DNA of 64,000 nt, taken from assembly GCF_963662255.1 (NCBI RefSeq), contig NC_085050.1:17793662-17857661 (forward strand). Reading direction: 5' to 3'. Shown piece by piece: positions 37,000 to 49,239 of this stretch; position 1 is the stretch's first letter, and every line of letters begins with the position of its first letter. The stretch comes from Cinclus cinclus (lineage: Eukaryota; Chordata; Aves; Passeriformes; Cinclidae). The translations under genes and the position numbers were made by a program. The notes beneath the pieces are model-generated. The model was not told the DNA's origin and made no database searches. It worked only from the letters and a program-made list of their open reading frames with translations.

Positions 37000-39900
37000 G
37001 AAAGACAAAGGAAGGAGACATTATCTCGATGCAAGGATCCACAGGAATCAGGAGTGGCAAAGGAGAGGCAGCCCGACAGAAAAACAGGTCTTGGAACTCA
37101 GCAATTTATAGACACCCATCTCTCAACAGTGTAGGGATATCTGGATAAAATACCTTTAAAAACACAAAGGTTACAAAGGAACCTTGGTATTTTATATTTG
37201 TATTAAGTGCTCAATCTATATTTCATGTTGGAAAAGTCACCAGTTTTTGAGACTGAATTACACCCTTGGACTTTACGGAAGACTGCGTAATGCACCACTG
37301 TGTGTATGCTCAGCTCTCCAAAATTGTAAGGTGAAAATAATTTGCTGAAAACCAGAAATCCTTTACAGTAAAATAGAGTCTTTCAATAAAATAACATACC
37401 TTTGAATAGGATCTGTACCATAGTTAATTATGCTACATTAAAAAAAGGTTAAGACATGATATGCAGTCTTTTTAATTAAAGTTTAACATACATTAACATT
37501 TCTAGATGAAAACCTGCCATTCTGTGAACAGTTTTACATTTTGCTTTGATTTTTTTTTTCCAGAGCACTGAAGCTATCATATAACTGGAAAAAAGGACTA
37601 ACAATGTCAGATTCTTTAGTAATTAATTTTGTGTCCTCCTGCAGACGTATGAAATTCTATAAGCATTATCTTGACAGGCATGTCAACTCTCCTGAAAAAT
37701 TCCTATCCATTATTTTATAGACTTTATTACAATTTTGCATTCTTATTAGATATCCAATCTCTACAATAAAACTTGTACTTGATGAAAATTAAACATAATA
37801 TAAAGTTAGTTATTAGTGCCAGGAAATAACAACAGCATTGCCAGCATAAAAGGAGCATAAACTGCAAGATAATTGGGTCAGATTTTGCACAGTATCTTTA
37901 TTGCATCAGATCTATAACACTCTATTGCACAATTGTTACCTTCTTTGCAGCTTTGCAATTCATATTATATGAATTACAAGTGTCTAAGAGGTATCGTAAC
38001 TTCCATAATATTGCCCAAAAAAACCCATTAGAAACCACAATGAGCAAGAAAAAATAAAAGAGTGAAAACCTCTTATCATTTGTAAATGATTAAGTAGGCA
38101 TTCCTGCTATCCTAATACATGGTACTAGGTATTACAGCAATCTAATCAAAATTGGTCAGCAGGACTGAAAGTATATCTCTATCTTGATCATTACAGTAAG
38201 GAAAAAATGTAATTCCTGAAAACCCTGATCTGCTCCTATATACTGCATTTTCTTCCCTTCAAATTGGACAGTCCTTCCCTCTTCTTTCCTCACTAGTAAC
38301 AGCAGAAGACTCGCTTCTTTTTCTTTCTTTCCTTTGTTCTCTATATCAACAAAGATATTAGCAATTAGCAGAGAAGAGAAAGGGAGTAAAATCTTACAAT
38401 TGCCAAACTAAAAGCCTATAAATGCACCAACTTGCTGAAACTGTGTCTGAATTCATCACAAAGGGAAACACTCTTACTAACCTCATATGTGAGAAAACAG
38501 CATTATACAAGGGATCTGAATGACAAGCTGATTTCTATTCTCACGTACAACAGGGTGGATGAGGGAAAAAAATCCAGCCAAATACCTTTGAATGCTTCTC
38601 CTAGCATGATGTCCACGGCGTTTTTCCCCATGCAACAACAAAGCACCTAAGCACATGCTTCAGCTTTACAGGTTCAAGGTGTTAGATGGTTTCATTAAAG
38701 CCACCCCATTTTTAAATCTGTGCTGAATGGCCTTGCCAGAGGATTCCAGGATCATGACCAAGGAGAAGAAATAACATAAGGAGTATCTGGATGTCTCTTG
38801 GATTCTTAAGTGGTACCAAAGCTATTTCTGTCCAAGCAAATTAAAAGGAAGCAGGGGCTGTATGTGACAAAACTGATGCTAGAAAAACAGATGGTTTGAA
38901 CTGCCAGCAGGCAAAGACTACTTCACCCACTAAAGCTACTCTCAAGACAGAAAAGTACATCTGAAAATAAAAATCAAGACACACTGTCAGTTTTAGCACC
39001 CAGCCTCATCTCAGTATGTCACAAAGCACAAGGGAGATTTGCCATAAAAACATAATTTGAGTATCATCTCTCATCATTCAATACGATTTTTCAACTCTTT
39101 CAAAATTGCATTGAAAAATCTATATAATGTGTGCTTAGATTAATGAACTGTTTGAATCTGGATCAATACACACTCAAAGATTTGAACTGTTGACACCTGC
39201 TGAATACAGCTGTAAGAATGCTTCATTCAGCTTATAGCCAATCAGTACTTTGTAACTACAGGGGTTCCACTTAATAAACAAGCAATCTAATATATGACCT
39301 CTGTAGATTAATTTCCTGAGAGCAAGTAAATAATCTGGATTCAAAATTTCCATGATTATACACATAATTACAGTATCACTTACCAATTAACACGATGATT
39401 TAAACCTTCTTGGGATTATGTACTTAAGTATAAAATAGGTGATTCAACCATCATTCAAATACTAAGCATCTCTTTAAGATGGCAAAGTCATGAGCCACAG
39501 AACACTATGCATCTAATTTCTCTTGTGGAAGAAAAGTGTATTATGGTAATAGAGATTATGAGATATCATAACTATGTATACTGTGGCTAGCTGGGGCTAT
39601 TATGCAATAGCTGGACTATACCAATAAACAACATGAAACTGGTCTTTTGTAGAAGAAGCAAAGATTTTTATATTATGTAGTTCATCTACGTCTCCCACTG
39701 TTCTTAATAATAAAGCTGAGTATGTGTTTGGACTTTGGTTTTTTTTATTTCATATACACACACAGCAACCTTGCCGTGGTTACCAGTTGCATATAAACAG
39801 ATATATAAACAGAGATCTATAGTGGTTTATTGCTACACTTTTAACAAGGACAATAATTAATGTAGAATTAGATTATATAGTAGTTCCTGACAAAATTGCC

Positions 39901-40450
39901 TGCTTTAAACATTAATATATCTTTCTGTACAGCAGCACTGCAGTACATGAAGACAAATGAAAATCACTACACAGCTCTTGTAGATCTTATTAAGTTAAAA
40001 TATTAATTCAGGGGTGCAAAGGAAAGCAAGGGTGAGTCTCCAAGAGACTATGATTCTAAGGTATATTTCCTGTCCTATTTTGTTTTTAATATTAAGATTT
40101 TTATCCACTGTTCAGTTGAGTATCTGTCATTCACATATATACCTTGAGGGGGAAAAGAATTCACATCTGGAAGCAAATCATTATGTTCTTCCATTTTTTC
40201 CTTATCTCTTTCTTGTGAGTAATCCTTTCACACAGAAAATCAGAATATATAATAAACAACCACATTTCAATACATGATATTGCTTGAAGTTTCAAAACTG
40301 TACAACATAGATAAGTAACTTCCAAAAACAAATTTTGAAAATATGGTTAAATTAAGTGTACAATACTTAAGGAAAAAGAGAAATAGAAATACAAAAAATT
40401 CAATAGCAAGTTTTAAATGCTTTATTTTTTCATAGATCTTTTGATTCTAT
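37000..40450. other. Unique AT-rich DNA
   Basis: No gene recognised. 37380-37990 is repeat-free with several TTAATTA-type words and might be a conserved noncoding block; I cannot test that. The remainder shows nothing. Confidence 0.4.
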
Positions 40451-40458
40451 ACATATTT

Positions 40459-40850
40459 CATATCATAGAAGCACAGAATGGTTTGGTTTGAGAGGGACCT
40501 TACAGTTCATCTAGTTCTAACCCCCCACAGGCAGGGACACCTACCCCTAGACCAGGTAAAAGCCCCATCCAACTTGACCTTGAACACTGCTAAGGAGTGG
40601 TGCATCAACAGCTTCTCTGGGCAACCTGCTCCAGTGTCTCACCACCCTCACAGTAAAGAATTTCTTCCTAACATCTATTCCAAACCTATTCTCTTTATGT
40701 TCAAAGCCATCACCCCTTGTCCTATCATTACATGTTCTTGTAAGAAGTCCCTCTGTAGATTTCTTGTAGCATCTCTTTAGGTACTGGGAGGCTGCTATAG
40801 GGTGTCCTCAGAATATATATCTCATCTCCAGGCTGAACAAACCCAATTAT
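40459..40850 (-). mobile_element. CR1 3'-end copy
   Basis: Reading forward, the sequence begins ATCATAGAAGCACAGAATGG and TTTGGTTTGAGAGGGACCTT, the reverse complement of an avian CR1 tail. It runs through CATCTAGTTCTAACCCCCC, CCATCCAACTTGACCTTGAA, AACCTGCTCCAGTGTCTCAC, AAGAATTTCTTCCTAACATC and CCTTGTCCTATCATTACATG to CTCCAGGCTGAACAAACCCA. The inserted strand is therefore minus. It is 5'-truncated, about 390 bp, with moderate divergence. Open frames here are not genes. Confidence 0.95.
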
Positions 40851-40887
40851 ATGATATGACTATCACTGAGAATCACAAATACCTGAT

Positions 40888-40906
40888 TGATCAAAAAAAA
40901 AAAAAA
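40888..40906. repeat. Poly(A) run
   Basis: A run of about 13 A bases just beyond the minus-strand CR1. CR1 elements do not use poly(A) tails, so this is probably independent. Confidence 0.8.
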
Positions 40907-41879
40907 TCAGATTAGCTTAACTATCTCAAGTTATTTCCAGAAAGGGCATCAGTACTAAAAGTTGCAGCAAAGTGCAGAATTTCCTATTACCCCTGAACTT
41001 TTTTTGCAATACTTACATAAATAATGTAGTAGGTATACATGCATTCTCCTAAAGCATACATACATGCAACAAAGCCATAAAATGGTTCTCTGTCTCAGCC
41101 ACTGTAATCCAGCTTGAAGGGACTTGGGACATTGTCAGCAGCTATTCAGTAAAAAGGGAAACCAAAACCAGTAAAGAAACTATTTATAATAGCAATAACA
41201 TATAGTTTTCTCAGGCATTAACTATCAGATAATGACCAGTAGTGACTTTAAACTATATATTACAGCTTAGGTATGGTATGATGCTCACAGCAGTTTCATA
41301 GCTAGAAAGTAAGTAATGCAATCTTGCCATAAACATTCACAGTGTTACAAAGGTAGTTTGCACGCATGGATTTCTCCCTCTCCAGTGTTATCCCACTAGG
41401 CAGCTTTATAATGATCCAAAAAAACACATGCCTCGATTAATAGTGCTGCACTGGAAGAGAAACACACCAAGTCCAGTGTGCTGAATCAATTTTTAGACGA
41501 CACATGTTGTAGGGATGTTGGAATGCTCACCTCCCATATCTCCTCATGAGAGACAATAGCTCTCATATTGTACACTCTTTAATACATTTCACTGGGTACC
41601 ACTCTGAAAATTCCTCACTACTGCTTCCCCCAGCTCTATTGCTATCCATAACTGCAGCCACTCAGGAAAAGCAGTTTATCTCAGTAAGAATCCAATCCAC
41701 TTCTAGTAGAAACTGTGAGATGCTGAGCCTTTTCTCTACTAGCTCTGAAGGTTAATAGATCAACACTGAAGTGCCTGGAAAGGCCCTAATTGGATGAACT
41801 CTGACCACAAATGAACCTCATGGCTCCTATCACAAGAGCCAAAAGGCATTAAAGAAACAAAAAAGAAAAAAAATTACAT

Positions 41880-42020
41880 TAATTTGGGCACTGGCCTGAA
41901 ATACAAGAGATTCAGACTGAATTCCTAGTTCTACCAGCCTTAGTTTTATGTCTGCAACACTGTGCCACCCTCTGCAGAGACAATCAGGATAATTCTGAAC
42001 TGTAAAATCCTATATACCCT
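41880..42020 (+). repeat. Possible MIR-like SINE remnant
   Basis: GGGCACTGGCCTGAAATACA, AGAGATTCAGACTGAATTCC and TAGTTCTACCAGCC resemble the 5' half of old amniote CORE/MIR-type SINEs (GGCACTGGCCTGGGAGTCAG, then GGGTTCAATTCCTGGCTCTG CC). The downstream core near GATAATTCTGAACTGTAAAA is poorly kept. Recognised from memory and uncertain. Confidence 0.4.
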
Positions 42021-42029
42021 CCTGGAGCA

Positions 42030-45000
42030 ATCAGTACATTGATATAATTAAACTGCCTCCACAAGTGAGCACCAGCTCAGATGTGTCAGCCAACACTTCC
42101 CTGTGCTGTACAGACATACCCAGCTCAGGACATTATTCTATTTTGTCCACACCAATACACTAGACACATCATGAGTACACATGCAATGGTATTTGAGAGA
42201 GCCTCAGCTACCATTATTTTAAAATACCTACGTAAGCTCAGGGGCACAAAATTTGAGTTAAGGCAAGGTAAATGGAAATGCCTAGAAAAACAAATTGTTC
42301 AGAGCACAGAGTCACAGAAGGTGTAAGCACATGGTAGACTTAAACAGCAAACCTCAATTTTGACAACTTAAAAGATTTTTTTGTGGCTGCAACTGCCTGA
42401 ATTTCCTCTCATTTTCAGCTGCATTCTCTAAACATGGGGAAAGAACAACCACCAGCTATTTTATTTATCCTCTCCATCTCCACAAGATGTGGTTGTGCAA
42501 TTTCAGATTTCATTTCTACTGGCTCAGCAGTATGGCTTCATAAATGGCCCCATAAGGTTGTCTGCTCTATGAGTATTTTAATAGAGTGCTCCTGGAATGC
42601 TCTGAGTCTTAATCACAAACAACTTGACAAATAATAGGCCACACAGTCAAAACAACTCATCTTCCATTTGGGTACATATGTGGGAATAAAAGTAGCTGCT
42701 GGATGCTAAATACTTTTGCAAATCCAGCCATTTAATTTAGGTACCCAAACGGGAGCTGAGCTCTTTAAAATCTGGCCAAATAATATTCTTGAAAGGAAGA
42801 AATACAGTGAAGCTGTGTAAAGTTCACCCTTTCTTCCAGAAGAAAAGGTCTGGCTTCTTCATGCCTATGAATTTATGAGGAAAAACCCTTTCTCACCATC
42901 TGTGATTACAGGTCATGAACATTTCCAGGCTCACACTGATATTCCTAACTACCTCTTTAAAAGAATTATAGAATTACCTATGTAAACACAATCAAAGAGA
43001 ACAGTACAGAGAGTCTACAAAGTATACGGACAAATATAAATCCACATTTGCACTAAAACTTCTCTAAATGTTTCTTTCACCTGTTCTTTGGGGTTTTTAC
43101 ATCCCTCAGGCTTTCCACAAAACACAGCAACTAAGATTAAACATTTTTTTCTACACCAATTATCACAAACTAGTTCACAATGGTGATCATGATAACATAA
43201 ACGGAAGGAAACAAGGAAGTTATGAACAGAGAAAAGCAAAATGTTCAGTGGTGAAATATGCAAGGAAATCAGTCATTGCTCCAGCTGCTGGACCACACAG
43301 CCCAGTTCTCTGGAAGTATAGCAATTAAAAAGGTTTTTGAATGCTAACAAACAGAACTCAGTGTGAATCTTTCCAAAATTTCTGTTTGCACAAACCCTAC
43401 TTTTCTGTTGCAGCTTCCCTTTGATATAAAGCATCAGTAGTTCACACAACTGACATAAATGTCACCATTTTGCTCTCCTACTGTTATGGGAAATCACAGG
43501 GGTTTTTCTTGTTCTGTATTATTCCTGTGAGTTGAGTCTCTAAGGAACAACCAATTTCCCATTTAATTCCTCGAAATAAGATTCCAAGTTTCACAATGTC
43601 CTGATATGTAACACTCTAAAACAGGAGGCAGTTTCACCAGTCCGGATGATATGCTTCTTCACAAGTTGAGCAAGCCAGTGGGATACTTCACATGTAGACA
43701 GAGTAAGAGACAAATTGTCAAAAAGATGTGTTGCATAAAATAAGGTAAAACTGGAAAATAACTACTTCAGTAGCAAAGTACATTCCTATGCTTAAAATGG
43801 AGCAGACAGCCAACATGTTCCCTAGAAAATCTGTGTTAATCCCTTTTGTATATTGGAAGATGTTCAGTCCCACAGTCTTCTTACCAATTATATTAAATTC
43901 TTAGTAAATAAACTACAGTTACCATCTACATCTGAGCACATGGCTGACTCCTCAGATGACCCATTTTCTATTGCTGATACTTAAGAAGCTGCTAATTCTT
44001 TTTGTCTGGCAAAGCCCCAGTTCCCAAATAGCTTACTACTGATTTTTTTATAACACCTCTATTGACAAAATTATACAGAAGCAAGTTAGCTTGAATAATG
44101 ACTCCCCAGCCCACTTAGTTCACCACCTCTCCTCCAGCACAGACTTAATGCATAGCATGGACAGTTACATGCCAATACCTTGGAACACCAGAAATGCTGA
44201 GTACATCTCCTCCTGACCAAATGTTACAGCAGCCTCATGGCATTGCTAGTAATTCCAGGTATAGAAAAAATTAAAATGGCTTCATATGTATATGTGGATG
44301 TGGACGTATGAAAAATAAGTTTAATTTAATGAGAAAGCTCACCTGAGCCTCAGTCTCTTGGAATGGATTTCTTTTTTGTTTTGTATTAGAAGTTTGGCAA
44401 TAACCTCAATATTAGGCATCTCCCAGTAAGCAGAGACAGGATTTAACTGCTGTTCTGTCACCATGGAATGTATTTTCATAGGACTGCTCTTCACTGCACA
44501 GTAGTTTCTCACCAAAAAAAAAATCATCCTGCCAGCCAGTCATTGCTACTGGTATCCATTGTTCCAGCCACAGGGGTAAGACAGCCCAAAGGACTATTAA
44601 GGTCTCTGACCTCCAGGTCAGTAGTTCAACAGGGCCAGGCAGCAAAACATCATCTTTGAGTAGATATGACCTATCTTTCAGTCCTGGCTTTTTTCCTGTA
44701 AAATGTTATTAGCATTTGGGAGAGAATGGAGAGACATACCTACTGTCTTTTGAAACGGAAAACCTACAGACTGAATTAATTGAATTAATCAGTTCCCCCA
44801 GAACAACTTAAACCAACATGGAGTAACAATGGCACTGCTTCTCTAGCAGGTGCTGAATGGACACAGACTTTTTGAGCAACAAAGTGCAGGTCTTGTAGTT
44901 GGAATTATGGGAGGGAAAAAAAATATGTATCTAGATGACATACCATCATCTCTTGCAGCAGATTCAGAAGGTTCTATGCTTCTTCTGGCCCTAATATAAA

Positions 45001-46050
45001 GCTTTTTTGGTAATGCACTCTTTTGGCCAAAATCTTCTCAGATGCAGGGAAGCTATGAAAGTGTAAATTAATGTGACCATTGCTTCTGCTGGGAGGCCGA
45101 ACAACTAGAAAATGGCTTTATGCTGAAATTCTGGACTTGGCATTCAAATCAAGTGTGCATTAGAAGCATGTTTTCCACTAAATCACAAACCAAAACATTT
45201 TAGAATAAGTATCAGAAATTAACTGAGAGTCCCTACTGTTTACTCAGTCAATGCTCCAATATTTAGTATGTTTCTTAAAGCCACAGCTTTGTGACGAAGT
45301 ACAAAATTCAGTTTCACAACTAGATCTTCATCAGCCATAGTTTTTAATTGCCACTGAATTTGCAGTTTTTGAATACCACTTCCTGTCAACAATCTAATGA
45401 CCTCTCTTTTTTCAGCACAACCAAGACAGGTGTTGTAGAAGGAAATGTGCTTCTCATACATTAGAGATCTGAGAAGAAATCACTGTGCTTGCAGGCACAA
45501 GATATTGTGAACACATCTTCTTGAACTGTGGAAAATTCCCTCATCGACACTGCTCTGGGTGAAGACTAGAAGTGACTTGAGTAGTAGGAGAAAGAAAAGG
45601 GCAGAAATAAGGTGAAAGAAAATGGAGAGTTCTTCCAAGGAGAGATTCAGTGAAGTCCTGCAGGGATCTATTCCACATCCATAGCTGTTGCTGTCCTGCA
45701 TACTACCCCATAATCCAGAAAAAGCATGAAATTAACCTTATTTTGAATTCAAACATCAAGGTTTGTATGACGTCACCAAGTTATTAAAGAAATTAAAACA
45801 CAAAAACTATTTGACAAGAGTTAGCAATGACCAACAATATCATGACAAAATGGCAAATGAAGTCTATTCTGAATTACTGTTTAAAATAGTCCTCCACTAC
45901 TTACACATGGATGGGATCTGAAATAGCTGACATGCCACATGACAAATTTTGGGGTTAAAGTAGAAACCTTATGAAATCTAAGACTGGTGCTCAGGGACAG
46001 TCAAACACGAAAATGAAATTTTAGAAATTTTTAGGACAGGAAAAGAAAAA
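42030..46050. other. Unique AT-rich DNA
   Basis: No gene or repeat family recognised. A short TGAATTAAT tandem pair lies near 44772. Minus-strand frames of 60-80 codons at 45240-45701 lack motifs or splice context. Confidence 0.4.
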
Positions 46051-46059
46051 AAAAGACTT

Positions 46060-46510
46060 ATGCCACAACCTAAAAGAGAGGTTCATCTGTATCTTGAACA
46101 CTGTGCACAGGTATGGCTGGCTCTTCTCAGAAAAGACAACAGAAACAAAAACCAAGGAAGGATGACCAGCTTGATGAAAAACATGGAACAGCTGCAGTGT
46201 GAAAAACGACTAAAAAGAGAAGGTATTTTAAGCATGGAAAGAACTAATTGAACATTTATGAAAAATGCCATTCATGTCTACAAATTCACACATAAAGGAA
46301 GTAAATAAAGAATGATTTTTCAGCATTTCCTTCAAAAGAAACAGAGGTCATCAAATTAAATTACCAAATGAAAGGCTAATGAACAAAGTGGTTTTCTTCC
46401 TACAAAATCTAGCCAAATTGTGTCATCAACTGCCAGAGGATGTGGTTTGTGCCAAAAATGTTCACAGGTTAAAAGTTCAATTGGACCAATACGTGGAAGG
46501 TAGAAAAAAC
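46060..46510 (+). mobile_element. Ancient CR1 3' ORF2 fragment (amniote-type)
   Basis: Diverged but collinear with the end of ORF2 of old CR1 elements. GAACACTGTGCACAGGTATG lies near 46097, followed by AGAAAAGACAACAGAAAC. AGGATGACCAGCTTGATGAAAAACATGGAA precedes CAGCTGCAGTGTGAAAAACG. A short gap leads to ACAGAGGTCATCAAATTAAA, and then CTGCCAGAGGATGTGGTTTG, GCCAAAAATGTTCACAGG and CAATTGGACCAATACGTGGA. This order matches CR1 copies known from turtle and crocodilian genomes. Frames are broken, and it is not related to any intact copy in the window. Confidence 0.8.
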
Positions 46511-46519
46511 AGAACAAAA

Positions 46520-49150
46520 CAAAAGCATGCAGAACCATTCAAATTAAACACCTACAGCTAAGGAAGTCCCAGACAAGTGCAAGTCAGAATATAAATATGA
46601 AATACCAAAATGGGTCTTCCTGGTTCTTACTCCCCTTTCACCACTGACCTTTGCTACTTGGTTATCAGCTGAAACAAGATACTGTAAGATACTGGCTATA
46701 AAAAGCTCCAGTCAAAGCCGTAAGGTCTTCCCTACATCCCTTACTGAAGAGAGATGTTTTACAGAAATGGATGATCTCTTCCAAATTCCCACAATTCAGA
46801 GAGCACTTCATCCTTCATGTCAATACCATACCTGTTCTAGTTACTTCACCCTCTAATCAACATCATAGCTAAGTTCTTCTGAACAGCAAGAGCTGCTGAA
46901 AGATAAACTTGAGAAGAGACATGAGGAATTTTCTGCTTTCCTTACTGGCAGTAAGGAACATAACATAAAATAGCTGCTTCTCCTTCCTTTTCCCCCTCTG
47001 CATCCTTTTACTATAAAAACACTGCAAATAAGGTTAAATTACTCTTTTATAGCAACAGTACTTTTGCAGAAGTTAGGATATGACATGACAGAAATTAAGT
47101 CATTGTCAGATTTGGTGCAGGTGTCGTTTTTCTTTAGATTACATACAGTATTGCAGCTTTTTCCCTCAAAAACCTTACGAAAAGATTTTGAATAGACATC
47201 ATGGGTTGCAAAAGCAGAACAAGCTTCTCATAAATTTCTACTACTCAGTCACTATAATAAGAGCTTTTTTTTTGCCATCTACCTCATTTCTTTGCCAATG
47301 GAATGCAGAATCATCATTAGTCTTTCCAGCATGCAGCCAATTAAGTTCCAGTGAATTGTCTCTTCCAGTTTCAGGTGTGTGCAGATAAGCTATTTTCCCT
47401 TGCAGCTCTCCTAAGGGGCATACTTACCTTTTACTGAACAACTACAATCGGTGCAGATTTTAAGAACTTCTGCCAGAAGATGCACAATATTAGTGCCACT
47501 TTAAAAAATGCTATTTAATCACCAGATATCAGGGCAGTGCAGAATGTGGTGCATTTGAATTAGCTATTCAAAGACACGGTCTTACACTAATATACTCTGA
47601 TGCAGGCTGACTTTGTGATTTTCCTTGAATATGAACTCAGCATCCAAAGGTGTTTTATATCACTGTAAGTCAAGATATTACTGTGGCATATAAGACATAT
47701 CAGAAAGCTTTTGTGGCTCACAAGACACAGAAGGATAGTCTCAGAGCACCTATTGACAAAAGAAATGTCACACTGATCACAGGAATTGGAGGGGGTAATA
47801 AATTCAGACTGGTAAATAAGTTTACAAGATATTTATACAAGGCTGTACAGACGTCTATTCCGACTCAACACAGCCATTTGTCTGTTAGGCCTTTGTGACC
47901 AGGCACTTCAAAACTCAATAGTCTTCCCTCTATGATCTGGAAGTTGAGAGTACAACATATTCCACCTGGCTCTGTACTGTCAGTGCACCTTCATCTTGCT
48001 TCCTTCAGCCTGTACATGTAGCACACAGGCTATCCATGTATGTATCTTCCAGTATCATATAGTTTCAGTGACAGCGAACTTCTCATAGTGTGTCAGACTG
48101 GGGTTAATTTTTAAAACCATAAGAAGTGATTCAAGAATCTAAAAAGAGCTTTTCCAATAGTGACTTAAGATTCCCAGAAGCTTAATCCTCATGAGAAATA
48201 ACACTAAGACAGAAGCATCTCAAAACTCCTAGTTATTTTTGAGTATATGGCCATTTCTCCAGACACCAGCTTCTCTGCTCACTTTATTAATATATTTTTC
48301 ATCTGTTTGTTCTCCTACCTCTCCTATCTTCTTTTTTAACCAACCTATCTCTTTTCTACACGTTGTAAGCGAGATGCATCTCTTTACACATTTACCCTTT
48401 TCTCTATAACACCTGGAAGTCTGTGTATACATGAAAAACAAAAGATGGTATTTTGGATTCAAAGGCTTCTTTTTTTCACTGCAATAATGTTCTAAAAGCC
48501 ATTTTTATGTTGGCTCCAGCGAAGGATAGAGGAGTGAAGGATAAAGATTAATACTGTGGTAACTGACACTCCCAGCTCATGAGCTGCACACTTATCTTAA
48601 ATCTCAGGGCACTGATGACATGGGAGACATGCTCCCTCTGCCTGAAAGCCCTGTGCCACACATGGGATCCATCTCACAGACAGAATGCCAGCTGGAATGC
48701 CACAGTCATCTTTCCCATTGATCTGCAGTAGGACAGAGCATATTTAAGTTACTGTGAAGAACTCTGAGGCTGCAAAGAATACACTGGTCCAGCAGTATGG
48801 TATGCTGGACTGCACCCCACTTGCTTTAGATCTCCACTGAGACCCCAGGGTTGCTCCATTTCCACACTGCTTCAAGAACTGCCACACTTTGCTCTCACTC
48901 AAATTCAAAGGGCAGCAGAACACTATAAAGTGCAAGGCTATTATCCCTGGGTCACTGGAAAGCCCACCAATCTCCAAACAATCATGGGCTCAGGTAACAG
49001 AGAGGCCCATTTCTGCAGGCTATTAAAGTATGAAGAAGGGGTCTCCTGAGCCAGCACACAACTCATGGCCAGTTGACGAGCTCTCCTACTCACTGACAGA
49101 TTCCTTCCCTGAGGCCAGTTGGCTCAGAAGGAGGCAACAACAGTGATGCT
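46520..49150. other. Unique DNA
   Basis: 48520-49150 is somewhat richer in GC than its surroundings, but no repeat, frame or RNA gene is recognised there. The 47650-47898 plus-strand frame (82 codons) has no motif or splice context. Confidence 0.4.
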
Positions 49151-49164
49151 CTAGGGCTTCAACA

Positions 49165-49235
49165 TGGACAATCATATGAGAGAGATGGAAAAGACCTAGT
49201 AGGTCACCAAGTTCCTTTATCAGCCAATGCACAGA
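49165..49235 (-). mobile_element. Possible degraded CR1 3' tail
   Basis: GAGAGATGGAAAAGACCTAG followed by TAGGTCACCAAGTTCC resembles the reverse-oriented CR1 terminus (AGAGCTGGAAAGACCT, then GGTCATCAAGTCC). The usual CATAGAATCATAG start is not visible. Short and weak. Confidence 0.35.
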
Positions 49236-49239
49236 AAGA

